From positions 16,312,001-16,376,000 of the forward strand of contig JAKCOZ010000014.1 of NCBI GenBank assembly GCA_022605955.1: a stretch of DNA of 64,000 nt, read 5' to 3'. The DNA comes from Rallus limicola (lineage: Eukaryota; Chordata; Aves; Gruiformes; Rallidae). Shown piece after piece: positions 14,139-27,500 of this stretch; position 1 is the first letter of the stretch, and each line of letters opens with the position of its first letter. Made by a program: the position numbers and the translations under genes. The notes beneath the pieces were generated by a model. That model was not told the origin of the DNA and searched no databases. It saw only the letters and a program-made list of their open reading frames with translations.

Positions 14139-15239
14139 TGGGGAAAACAGCTGTTATTACAACAGAATCCCCTTTGCTTCTTATATTTTCAGTACAAAAG
14201 GCATGTAAATAAAGAGACCCTGCATCTTCACAGTCTGGTACTCACCCAAGCCACTTAAATCTATGCCAAATAGTTATAAAATACACGGGGTCTTCTCCTT
14301 TACACCAAGACCCTGACAAACCCCTATGGAGACCCAAGTCCCCAGCTAAGTTAAAACCTCACTATTTTTTTTTTATCAGCCAAAGTAGCAGTATTTAGGT
14401 CCCCTCTGACGGGATGTAAATGCCCAGACTAGGCTCAAAGGTCCAGGGAGAGGAACAGGTCCAGCGTAATTTTAAAAGCCAGGTGCTGGTTTATACCCTT
14501 ATGGCTTCAAAGTTAAGTTGCACTTCAATTCATGATACCATGAGGTTTGAGTCATAGTAATTTAGCCGTGTATTAAAAACAGCGACGCTTAAAGTTGGCT
14601 GCCACGCAGAAGTGGGACAGGCGATGGCTATTTTTTAACTGATCTGTACGAAAGCAGTGCTTGGCTTTGGATCAAATGGTGTTGGAGTACCAGGGTTGGG
14701 TTTAACCTGTAGTACTGTTTATATTAATTACTCCCAGTTATCAAGCCAGCACTTGTAAACTCAGGTGTCAAAATGACACGAATACCTCTGACACCGATAC
14801 TCCCCTGGATTTCCCGCTTCCCATTATCTTTGTTAAGCCTTCACGTGCACTTCTGCAGTACTGACCACTATTAAACTAGTGTTTTTCAGGAGAAATCTCT
14901 CCAAGTTTGGTATTTTGTCAAAAAAAAAACCCCAACCAAACACAAACCCCATAGCTGCTGAACTAAAAAAGAAGGCGCAGGTAGCGTTCGCTCTCTGCGC
15001 TGGTTTACTCGGAAGGGTCACCGGCGAGGCCTCGGCCCTCTCACCACATGCTTCCTACGTTCCTGGTGCTCTACATTCATGTCAGCGAACGCCAAACTCG
15101 AACACGGATCGAAGAGACAAGTCAGCAACAAAACTACTTCTAGACTGATAATGGCAGAATGCTACCAAGACAACTCCATAGAAAACCCACTGAAGCAGGA
15201 GCAAAATTCAGGTCACTTCTTAGCAAAGCTCATCACAGA

Positions 15240-15269
15240 TTATTATTATTATTATTATCATCATCATCA
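15240..15269. repeat. (ATT)n-(ATC)n microsatellite in MTURN 3'UTR
   Basis: Six ATT triplets change to ATC triplets. It lies about 150 bases downstream of the MTURN stop codon on the minus strand, so it should be transcribed in the 3'UTR as an AAT/GAT repeat. Confidence 0.9.
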
Positions 15270-15417
15270 ATTATGTGGGGTTTTTTTAAACTGTTTTGTA
15301 AAACTTTTATCCTGGGAGCCAGATATCCCCATGTGATGTGCTAATTCGAACAGGCTAACGTGGGACCACCTGACCCTGGTACCAAAGGCTTCCGAATTTT
15401 TTTAGCTTCTCAGAACA

Positions 15418-15528
15418 TCACTGCTGACTGACACCCATCTGTTGGTGATCGGCTTCTGGTTCCTCTTCTTCCACATCTGCGTTATATTCTTCAAATGCAT
15501 CGTCATCAACATCTGGAAGCCCAAGTAA
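15418..15528 (-). CDS. MTURN: MTURN coding exon 3 (terminal)
   Basis: The acceptor is ...TTTGTAG just right of 15528. The exon reads 36 codons starting LLGLPDVDDDAFEEY and ending HQQMGVSQQ, then TGA at 15418-15420. The exon is strongly acidic, with runs of D and E. Splice phase 0. Confidence 0.96.
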   Translation of the reverse strand, partial: LLGLPDVDDDAFEEYNADVEEEEPEADHQQMGVSQQ

Positions 15529-18500
15529 CTACAAAGAAGAGAAAATACTGTGTAATAGTGAATTATCCACTTGTGCAGCTTGGCTGCAAATCTTCTCACA
15601 GTACCTAGGCACCACTTCTTGAAAACCTCAAACCCTGGAGTAACAGCATTATGCAATGATCTCGACTCTTTTTCTTTCCCTTCTGTGATAGAGAAAGGTT
15701 TGAAAATGCATACTTACACCAAATTAAGTGCTCGGAGACTGGAAGATAAATAAAACCAAAGCAAAGCACTTGCTAAAAGCTTTGTGCTCTTCCCTGAGGT
15801 CCTATCAGGAATTGTTGAGTGTTTAGACTTGGCAGTGCTTTAACTTCAGAAAGCACCATGACAATACCGCAGCAGTAGTTATCTCAGTTTAAGATCATGT
15901 TTGGCAGCCCAACAAAAGCTAAAGAAGAGAGCATCCTCATGCAGAACTGGCTGGTACCTGCTAGGCAAGGAGTCCCTAAAAATCTCATGACATCAAGTTC
16001 TTCCCTTGAACCCTTCAGTCCATCACACCTAAATAAACCTTGCATGCTAGGTGAAGCCCACTTGAAATCACATGAGTCCTTCTAAGTTTCTGCCTGTTGG
16101 ATTTGGGTTAGTGAAGAACTGCCAGCCCATCTTCCTTGGGCAATGTTTGGATGCCTCCACTTGCTGCAGTGACACTTGCTTGCCACAGGAAAAGGAGCCA
16201 ACAGCGATGTTTGAACTTTCGCCCTCTCCTCCAAAAGGTTGCCAAGCCAACAGAAGTCAGGAAGGCAGATAAACAATAGTCAAAATAATGCATCTGTTGT
16301 GGAAATCTGGTAGTAGAATCCTGCACTAGCAACTATTAATAGCCACAAAGCAACATCATATGCCAGGTATTATTGGGAATGCCGTGTACTGAGCTTGCCA
16401 GGGCTGGAAGAGCAGCATAGATGCATCTAATGCCCTGTTTGGAGCGTGATGCAGCTGTTAGCTCTTGAAAGAGGCAAAGCCCAGAAAACTCAGGAGGAGG
16501 GTGACACTCACTAGGTGGTAGCATGAAAATGAGAAGGCTGTGACGAAGCAGATTTTTAGGGACCTAAACTAGTTCAGTCTGCAATCAATGTTCAGAATTA
16601 TTCAGTGGATACAAACGCAGTGTGCAGGGCTAGCCCCCGGGTCTGATGAAGCTTGTTCCTCACCAGCATGTGGAGAAACCCTGGGGTGTTTTTTTTTTAG
16701 TAGCAGGGTTTCTTCAGCAGAGAAATGGAATGCTAACTTTGCATTTTAAAAATACTAGCTGAAAACGTTCTTGTTTTCTGAGCAGAACAAAGAATAAATA
16801 TTCCTATACATACAATTGTTTTCAAATCAAGTGCTTAACCGAACGTGAAACTACCTGGTTCATTTTCAGGATGTGGGAGTTTTGTTTCACATCAAAGCTG
16901 AAATGAAAATACTCAGGTTTTTTAAATGCACAAGCAAGACCTCCAGACTTTCTTACCCACCGGTATTATTGTTGCTAAACTGATTTGGCGGATTCAAATT
17001 ACATGTGAGTGTTGCACTGCTCCATTTATATCACCCGGCAGAACGAGCTTTGATCACATTTTTTTTTTGCCCAGCTCTGGTTGTAATTCCTCCTCGATTT
17101 GCAGGGAAATGAGCCACATGCATCTTCATTTTACGGGGCACTGTAAGTCTTTCCCGTGCAGAATCAGCACGGAAAACACAACGTGCACCACGAGAACCAG
17201 AACCACGGCAGAGACCCACATGATCCCAAAGGCAGGGAGCACATCCTGCTTTTCACACATCCCCTCTCCCTTCCCCCTTGGGAAATTTGGCTCTCCTCTC
17301 TCCAGCACAGTGTAAATCAAGAGTAATTCTGCAGGGATTAGCGGGTTTAGAGAGTGTAAGATGGGTGGGGATGGGACAGGATAGGATATTCTTCCAAGAG
17401 AGGCACAGTTTTGTTCTCTCAGACACTTTATGATCTTCCAAGGCACCAAGGACCTCAACCATGCAGGTCCTGCTTTCAGGCTGTTCCACTGTTTCCCACA
17501 GGACTCACTGCTGTTAACCCCTTAGCGCTCTCTGGACTTCAGTGACAACCAGCCCACACCTTGACCCCAAGGATGGACAATCAGGGTTCAAAGCGCAGGT
17601 CGCTCTTACAGACACTGGGTCAAAGCAGGAGGAGAGTGTATAAAAGATGAGGACAAAATAAGATGCTGAAGGTGGCCTGAGTTAACCCATGCTGCCTTCT
17701 TTCAAACACACTGGTTTCTGCTTCTAGCCCACATCTACTTCAGACACCAAAGTATCAGCTACATGGCAGACTTGAGAGGACTTCAACAGAGAGGAAAAAA
17801 ACAAGGAGGAAAGAGGTAGAGCAGGGAAGGGGTGTAGAAAGAGAGAGCTTGATCCATCAGCCAAACTGCCAAAGGGAACAAAACTACCAGGTGGGTATAT
17901 GTGAGAAGGAGGACAGGAGGGTGGTGAGGAAGGAAGGAGGACAAACACTGGTAGCACAGCCCAAAACACATCTATTTATTCCTGCTGGCCAAACTACCCA
18001 TCTGGAAGTAAAGGAGAGGTCACTGGAACATGTATGAGTTCGATGAATATGAGATAAATGGCTTCTACATCACAGACTGCCCAGCTCAGTTGTAGGGTTT
18101 TTAGGTTGAAGGTAAGCTCAGTGTGGGAGGCCTGAAATTTACTGCTGAGCTGTAAAGCTCATGTTTTGGCTCTCTGCAAATTCTGCCAGTTGGTGTGATG
18201 TCCCTCAGGCATGTTTAATTTTTTTTTGTCTTTCTTTCCTAACTCTTTCAAAGTGCCCTGATTTTATAAAAAAAAAACTAGTAGTTTTTCAGTCATGAAA
18301 GCAGAGTGACATTGCCTCCTACCAAAAGCTGGCATACAAGCAGGAAATTAAACCAAGCAAAAGACCAAGCTTTAGCAGTCCATGCAATGCTACACCAGAG
18401 ACAACGTGATACTGTTGAATGCCACTGCAAAGGGCTTAGTCTCCAGGCAGATGTGTTTACAAGCACCAGCATGGACTCCTCTGGCACCTGAGAGACAAAG

Positions 18501-21500
18501 GCATCAGAGGAGCTGGGATGCTCTGAGAGAAATAGTGATATTTCAGCCCAGTGCCACTCCATGTACCTGCACAGTGTCTGGTAGCTGTGGATGCTCCATG
18601 AATAAGTGGATAATAGGGCAAATCCGAGTTTTGTGGAAACTGACCCAGGAAGGCAGAAGTGGGCAGAGATATCATGGTCCCCACCACCTTCAGCAAGGGA
18701 ACAAGCTTGACCTTGTTTACAGCAGGATTTGGAGGCGTGGTTTAGCTGCTGCAGGTTAACCAACACTTTAAAAAAGCCTCATCTAAACAAATATCCTGCC
18801 GTGGCACTGTGCTTTTGCCCATAAAACCTAAGGGAGAGAGTAACTCCCCAATCCTTACTATCCTCTGCATCCAGGGAAGAGCGATGAGCAGTGGGAAATC
18901 TGTGTGTCACTGACAGGGATGCTAAGCACGGGGCATCCTCACTCTCACCACCTCCAAAACGCAGGGCCTGGCAGCATGAGCAGCCAGTCCTTTCCCAGGC
19001 CACAGTCCCAGGGCAAGCTTTCAGAGACACAGTTTGGGCTGTTATCACAAATGTTCCATGGAACAGGGCGGAGATCAGTTGTGAAGTCTGGGAGCCTTCG
19101 GTTAAGGAACCGCAGGTGCTTGGGCCATGCACAAGAACACGGAGAGCTGCAGATGTACCACTGGTGCCTCCTACTCAATAATCCTCTTCAAAGGACCCCA
19201 ACACTTTCAAAACTGTCTAATTATCAGATGTCCACCTGGAAGTACCAAAATGGAAAAGACTTTCAGAAGGTCTGGCCCCTAGCCCATCCTCAGTGTCTCA
19301 GACTGACTAGCCAGGCCCATCAGACACTTCAGAAGAGCCCGGTCTGACCTTCAGCACCATTTTTCCCTAAAGTGCCATTTTTCAAACCGAAATTTGCCAG
19401 ACCACTTGGCTGGGAGAGTAGAGAAGAAATGCCCTACAAATGCCCTGTTACCTCCATGCTCGCAGCAAGGCAGTTTCATTAGTAAAAGAGGATGCAGAAC
19501 AGAATAAAGTAATGCCAAGGAAATAATTTCCCTGTACTGATGAAAAGCAGTTTTGCTCTGGCAAAGGCCTGAGGGTGTAAAGTAACAGTTTCCATACATC
19601 TGTCACAACACCCTTCACTTTTTAAAATCTATCCTACTACACGTGTGTTATTTTTAATAATCACAGTAAGGGGGGAATGTCAATACACTCCTTATTAAGA
19701 CTTGTCCACACACAGTCATACCTTGAATGATAAAACTGGGCTTGTTATGCTGATGCAAGTCACTCAATACTAGGTCAAAGGAGAATCTGAGAAGCTTAAT
19801 CTTCATGGTACATCCAGGAGAAAATAAAGAGGTACTTGGAACACCGGTCCTGAGCATACAACAGCATAACAGAATTCAACAGTTGGGAAGCAAATATAGA
19901 AAAACGTGGATTGTGAATAGAAGTTTTTCAAGGGAGCATAACCAACAATGAGAAGAAAAAGGGCTCAGTAGCACAGTATCTTTTACATCACCTGAAGACT
20001 TTACATCAAGATTGGGTGCCCTTGGAAAAGGTACATTCCACAGTTTAAGTGGTCAGTGGTAGGAATAATGGGGTGAAATGTGATGCATTAATGAAGGGCC
20101 CGGACTAAATGAGCACAATTGTTCCCCCTGCTTTGAACGTTTTTATTCTGAAGAGTAGCTTAACTTGGCTTGACTAAAGCAAATTTCTCAGCAACTTAAA
20201 CTACGCTGAAATAAATGTGGCTTAAGTGAAGTAAGTGATCTGTACCAATTTAATTAAGTTTTTCTGAAGTCCTCTTCGGTTAAACCAATGGAAGCTTCTC
20301 CTCAAAGACACAGCTTTTCTGAGCAGGAGAAAACAGCTATGAAGATCCAAGGGCTGAATACTGTTCTGGGAAACATATTTATATTTTTGTATGTTTTCAC
20401 AATTACAAGCAGCTGTACTGATGGATCAGATTTCCAGCCCTTTCTAAGAAAAGTGTGCATCTGTTCTATTTATTTCCAGTCTCTCAAAGGATTCTTTAAA
20501 ACGATGCTCTTTTATGTCGACCAGCTGTGGTGGTCCGTGGCAAGGCAACACAAGGGTGTAACACAGGGAGGAGGGCCAGTGTTTTCATATCAGCGCTCCA
20601 GCTCCTCCCTTTCGCTCTAAATACTTGGGATACATTTTTGGTCTTCTCAGTTATTCAGCCAGAAAAAGGGAGGGAGGGGGGAAGGAAGGTCTACATTTTG
20701 AGTTCAGGTAAAAATGTCCATCAGTCAGCTTTCCCGTGGACATAATGGGAGCACGGGTCTGGCAGTGAACCTCTGCTCTGCTTTGCACCAGCCCCTTACC
20801 CAGCCACAGGCACTCAAAAGGAGAATTTGGCAAAAATGAAGGACAATGGCCAGCCCAAGTCACCTCACGCTGATGAAACCTAGGCTTTGACCCAAATCTT
20901 AGTGTTAAACAAGGACACAGAAAACTGAGAAGCAGCAAAACGGGAAAATACAAGCCCTTTCCCCACAAAACTCTGCTCTGCTCTGACTTCTTCTCAAGCA
21001 GTGCCCAAACTGGTGTTTGCAAATTCCAAGTGACAACCAGCAAAATCTGGACCACTTGTGGGGGAAAAAAAGCCAAGCCTAAAATAAAACAAACCACTGT
21101 GAGGAGAGAGACCATGCTTCCAGCTTCCCAGAGGTTTACTCTTGCTATTCAAATCCTTGCAAAACTCCCCAATCCCAGCGCCAGGAAACAACTCCGTCAC
21201 AAAGTCCCGCGGCGCTGACTCGCATCCAGTTCCTCAGAGTCAGCACCGCATCAGCAGGATGCGAGCCCCTGTGCAGCTGGGGAGCCACCCGGCTGCTACA
21301 CCAGTTGGCCTCCCACCCTGTGTGGGAATGTCATCCTCTCAAACCCAGAGATGGAAATAAAAGAGACAAAAAAAAAAGCAGCTGGCTTCCAAGAAACAAT
21401 TTCCAATTGCCTGACAGTAGTTAATTTGCTAACACCCCTGCGCCCAAGCAACTGACTGGAGGTGTAAGTCCCCGTGGAAGAAAGATTGCTGTGCTCCATC

Positions 21501-24500
21501 CAGTGCTATCCTATTAAAAGTCATGGGCAACTGTCAATGTTTAGAAGTTTAAAATCAAATTTAAAAAAGAAAAAAAAAGAAAAAAAAACAGGCACTACTT
21601 ACGGGTCTGAAGGATTTGAAGACTTTTTCCAATATTTCATGGAGTGTCTTTTTCCCACAGGACGAGATGTAATCCTGCGCGAGCTGCAGAAAAGGTAAGC
21701 AGTCCTCACTTTCGCTCCACACGTGCTGAAAGCCAACAGCAACACAAGAAAGAAAAGGCATTAGCAGGAATTCACGACGGCCTTTCCAGGTGGTTTTTAC
21801 AAGGTGACATGCCGTAAATGTCTGCCGAAGTGCGGTGGGCCTCCCACAGCTCAGGCCTGCACTGGGGACGGGCACTGCAGGCTGTTTCAGAAGCCACTCT
21901 TCTGAGGAGGAACCTTCATCTTATGGTGCATCAGAAAGCAGGGAAATCAATCCAGAAGAGGAAAACGCCTCATGACAGCACCAGCAATGAAGGGTACGCA
22001 CGCCTTGTGCACGCGCATTTTAAAAGCAAAGGTGCTTTCGTCTGATGTTAGCCATGCTCAGACCTGGAGCAGTCATGTTGGGTTTTCTCTTCTTCTGCAT
22101 CATCTGCTGCAACGAAGCCCTCAGGAAGAGCTAACAGCATCTCTTTGCCTTCCTGGTGTTAGTGCAAGTGTGCCGAGACCCTGGAGGAGGAACTTGACGT
22201 GTAATTCTCTTGATGATGCAGAAGAGAAGATGCAAAATGTAGCTGCAGGTTAGACAGAGCCTAGGAGATACATTCGGGCACTCACAATATCCAGGCACTC
22301 CATGCCTCCCTCCCTGTTTTGAGGTTTACTCCTCCCAGACCCAAATCTTCTCTTCCTGGGCTGGTACTTTGAAACCTATTCGGGATTCTTGCGCTTGCTT
22401 TGGAGAAGCTGGTTACCCAGCCTGGCTGTGTGAAGCCTCTCCCAAAACTGAGGTGTATTCTGCTGCTGTGAGGTTGTTTGACACACAGCTGGTGAGCAAT
22501 GGTGGAAGCACTCAGGTGCCAGCACCTCTTGCATGCAAGGGCAGCACATAACCAGAGCTAATGCAAACACTTTTAAAGATTTCCCTTTCTAGGACTCTGA
22601 GCATGGGACTGTCTGCTGCGCAGGGAAGTGCAATACTGCAAAACCGTTTTGAGGCTCTTCTGCCTCTATTTTTGCACAGCAGCCCTGTTCCCCAAGAGGG
22701 CTGTGCAGCTTTTTATGGTACTATAAACAGGAGGTTATGCTTAAACAAGGGAAGAGGAGGGTCTCTCTGAACCTTAGTTCAGGGCAAGAGTCAGAATGGC
22801 AGACGTCTCAACCCCTAACATAAGGCCTGCATGTTGCCTTCCCGCTCAGCAGTGAATACCTGCCAGGGGTGCAGCTGTACAGTCATTGAAAGAAAACACT
22901 ACTTAACATCACCTCAGCTGCACCTTTAAGATTAGAACAGCCCCTGTCTTGCTATGAACCTCACTTAACCTACATTTTCTCAACTGCTTGTTGCATTTTA
23001 CAAGCATAAACACAGAGAAATGTTTTCTCTTTTGAAGAGAACCCTGCCTTACTGATAGGTTCTGCTCTTTCCATATAACCAGAGTCATCTCTTAACCAGC
23101 CTGGCAATAAAAATAGGTTCTTTAGTGTCTTGCCAACTCTCAAAGGCACATACCACAAGTCTCATGATACTTTGTGCCATCTTAGAGTCATGGGCCATGC
23201 AGTCCTATAAATACACAACCAAATCTCAGCTTCTGTTTACAAAAAAAAAGAAGAAAAAAAGAAAAAAAAAAAGACAATTTCACTCTGTGATTTCTATGGC
23301 CTAAAAAGGCAGGAGGTACATGAAGGAATCTCAAATGAACCCTCTTTAAAACATCAAATGAACACTTTCAAATCACAACATTTTTAAGAGCAGCCTCGAG
23401 GTTTTGGAGGTCTGGCCCATGGTTTCTTAATACTTGGGGTTAGCAGTAACCATGTGGTTGCTTCTAGTCTTTGCGTCAAACTCAAGAAGTGGACGTCGCA
23501 GCTTGCAGATTCATGGCTCGTGCTAAACCTGTTGCAATTGTTTACATGCATAAAGTGATTATGACTGCTAACATCCTGATTCTTGTTTAAATTGCAGCTT
23601 CTTTCGACTACCAGAGCTATACACAGGAGCTTCCACACAAATGAAAATCAGGCCCTGCCCTTTTATAAATAATAGCTGGTTTGTCCCCCGGGGAAAGTTA
23701 ACCCCATGCCACCCTACCATGTTTTTACAGCCTCTTTTCCAAGCCGCACGACGTTTTAGGCTCCAGTGTGAATCTGTCAGCGGAGGCGCAGAATAAGATG
23801 ATCTAGCGCGAGGGGAAAAGCTGAGCGAGTAACTCGATCGCCGAGCCTTTGAAGAGGCTTTTCCCGCATAGCACCGTAAGGCAATAAGCAAGTGAGGCTT
23901 CCAACAATTCCCATGTCTGCAGAAGATTAAAAACTTTGGCTGCAGCAACAAACACGCTATGAAAGGTTCTTGTGTGCCATACATCTCGTTTGGGAATGGC
24001 GTGATTTCATCTTCCCTCCCGCCCCCAAAGAAGAATCCCTAACCACAGCAAGGAGCAGGGTTGTAAGACCTATGTCTGCAGCTGCATCTACAGTCCTCTG
24101 TGGACGCCCGGCTCTGCACCGAGGCATTACAGGAACTGAGTCTCACCACTGACTCACCCATCTCCAGAGAGGAACCTGCAAAAGGAATTTTTGCCTCTCA
24201 AAATAAAAACAAACGTAATTTGAGGATTCGGCTCTTGCTTAGAAAGTTGGAGCAGTCAGCGAGGCTGCGCATACGGAGAGGCTTTTCCTGGAAAAACCCT
24301 GACGCTTGAGAACCTCTTTGCAGAGGGAGAAGCGGGCTGCTGCCAAACTGGTGGGCCAGAGTGCTTGGCCATGGCTGCACAATTAAAAAAAAAATAAAAA
24401 TTAACCTCATCATCTGAGTATGTGTTTTCCAAGCTTGCCCAGTTTTGCTCACGGTTGCTTTGTGTCACTACAAAAGCACACAGCCGCTAATTTCCACCTC

Positions 24501-27500
24501 GGCTGACCATGGTTGAATTATTTAGTTCAGCATCTACAGACACCACATAGCTGAGGCAATTCATAAGGCTGCAACTGGAGGGGTTTGCTTTTCCTCACGC
24601 CTTTAGATGATTCAGTGTTGCTGGATGACAGAGTCACTTGCTGGACCACCTTTTTCTAACCAGCCCACCTGCTGAGCACGGCAGCGAAACTTTACGGGGA
24701 TGATTTGACTCGCAGAAAGTACTCCAGACTCACTGACTCTGTTCTAAAAGATTTTACAGGAAATCTGGCATCAAGGTGGCATCATATTTGCTTTGTTGGT
24801 TGCTTTGAACACCAGAAATAACGAAGTGACAAAATGAATGGCAGGCTTAAAGGGAGAGCATCACAACCCTTACCCTCATTTGCAACGACTGTACAAGTTG
24901 AATTAATTTTTTTAGAGAATACCACAAGCCTCAGAAGCCAAATTATATGCAGCTCAGCTAACTGAAATGCTGATTCAGAGAGCTTCAGTGTCCAGGTGGT
25001 ACTGAAAAAGCCCACAGGCATCTAGATGGGCTTTCTGCATCCATAGCATGTTAAAAACCTAGCCCAAAGATACCTTTACAGGAAATTAAAATTATATGGT
25101 TGTTGTGATGCAGAATCTCTGATTTTATTATACCCAATTCAGAGTTCTTCTCCCCCAGACTGTGCATCTTGGCAACCTTTCCATGTTTTTCTCCTCCTCC
25201 CTTTTAAGTTCATCATGCTCATCCTTTCCTCCTTACAAGTGGGTTATCATGGACTTTTCTGGCACCTCCCACATAGCTTTTTAAGTCACATTATTATGAA
25301 ATGAAGATGTAAAGAAAGACAACAAGAATACCAGGTACCAGATGGCTTATTAAATGTGAGGTACCCTTTCTGAGAGTCACAGGGGTGCAGGAAGGCTGTA
25401 AAGTGTGTCACCCTGAATTCTGTTTGTATTTACCCACTTTCATACTCCATTGTGTCACTGGACCCATGCAACAAGGCTCAAGCACAAATGAGAATCAGTT
25501 CCCTGGCTTGTGTTAAGACTCCTTAAAAAAAACTTCAGCCTGTAATTACACATAGAAAGGAAACTTATCTTCTGGAACAAAGAAAAGAAAAAGAGAACAG
25601 GAAAAGGACTGCAAAAAAGAAGATAGCCAAGCTGGGAGCAAAAATGAAGCCCCACTGTGCACTAGGAGCACAAAACATGATGCTGGTGAATCAGCTCATT
25701 AGTGGTCCTTAATCGCATTAAAGAGACACCATCAACAGGAAAAGAATTAAGAATGACACCTATTGGCCTGTCTTAAAAGTATTATTACTACAAAAAGTGC
25801 CTCAACTAATTATGCCAAAAAAAAAAACAACCCACCCCAGAAGAAAATGCTGTCTCTAGTTTTCTGCTGTTGATGTTCTGCATTTGACAGGAGTTGGCCC
25901 TTTTGCTGAGCTTTACTACTGGCAGCTTTGGGTGGGGAGTCCTTCCCACAGCAACCCTGGAATGAAAATACTTGCCAAAAGGAAAAAAAAAAAAAAAAAA
26001 AAAAAAAGGGAAAATGTGGTTGAAACCCACAAAAACTGGCCAGCATTGGAAGCATGGGAATAAGGGTCTGAAACTGCTTAAGCTTTTTTTTTTTTTAAGT
26101 TCACTAGATTTTGTTTTGAAGGAGTTCACTCAATTATTGAGCAGCATAGAAAGGAACAACGCAGAAAGAAAAATAGTGAGCTTTCTTTGTAATTTCCAGT
26201 ATCATTAGCATCCAGCACAGCTTTAGCCTCGTCCTGCATCAGTTTCATATGTATCCCTGCTTAAGAGACCAGCAGGCATGGCCCTGTCTGGGCAGAAGGT
26301 GATGAGCACCGGGGTTTGACAGGCTCATAGGTGCTGTAGGAGATGGGTGCACAGGGCTGATCCCACCCTGGACAGAGAGAGCCCCCACTCAGAGATGCTC
26401 CACTCCCATGGCGAGGGCTGAGGCTGAAGGTCTCGCGTATCCCTGGACAGATGCATAACTAAACTCCAAATAACTTCTTTCATAATACAGCAGGACCATC
26501 TGCCCGACAGGATAAATAAACGTCCTGCTTGCTGAGATTTGTGGTCTTGGAGAAGTCACTTCACTGCTCTTTGTTTCCATGATCCCATCTGTCAAATGGG
26601 TTCATACTGCACTTACCTGCTGGAAAGGGAATTAATGAACATTTGTCAGGCAGGTTGGGGGATGAAAGTTGCTCCGGGAAGGGAAGGACCTACAGCATTC
26701 CTGCAATAATGGTCTGTGCTACCAGCTATTTATGAAAAAGGCAAAAGAAAAGCCTTCCATCGCAGGTAACCAGAGCTCTGCAGGTTACAAACCCAGTGGC
26801 AAGGTGCTGCTTTTCAGCAAACTTCTTGCGCTTCTGCTCACCATCGGGAGGGAGGGCTGAGGGGGAGGGGAACACTCCCCCCCCCCCTCCCCCACATACA
26901 CACCCCCATCCCAAAGCCACGGGTTGTTTCTCCGGTGCCATTTCTGCACAAACTTGCCACTGAACTCCGCGAGGGGAGGGGACGCGGCAGCGCCAGGCCA
27001 GCACCTGCCCAGGTCCCCCCAGCCCCGGCGGGGAGGGGATGAGAGTGGAACCGGGAGGGGGGCGGGAGGGGGGGGGGGGGCGCGGCCCTCCTGTCATCCT
27101 GACTCCATTTTATTCCTGCCCATTCTCCATTTGCCGTGACAGCCCTGCGAGTCCGCCCGTCCCTACGCCGTGCCCCGGCCCCGGCACCCCGGGAGAATGG
27201 AGGGGCCGCGGGCAGAGCAGCAGCTGCAGCCCCCGCGGGGCGCTGGAGGAGCGGAAGGGGAAGGGGGGTGGGGAAGGAGAGCTCGCACCCCTCCTAACCC
27301 CCCCTCCCGGAGCCCGCAGCCTCCCCGGGCCAGGGTGATGGGGGAGGCGGGCGGGGGTCCCTGCCCACAGCCCTGCCCGCGGGGCCACCCCCCACCGGCA
27401 GCGGACTCCATTTTGCAGATTGTGGTGCGCGCTGGGGAGGATCTCCCTCCATCCCCCCCCCTCCCCCCGGCCCCCCCGCCCTATCCCCGCCACCCCGGCC

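Larger units (their letters stand above)
13498..15417 (-). other. MTURN 3'UTR (inferred)
   Basis: This is the sequence between the MTURN stop codon and the first AATAAA on the minus strand. It is AT-rich, has no CR1, and holds runs of A/T, an (ATT)n-(ATC)n microsatellite and an 18-bp tandem duplication. A UTR is inferred from position only; transcript data would fix its end. Confidence 0.5.
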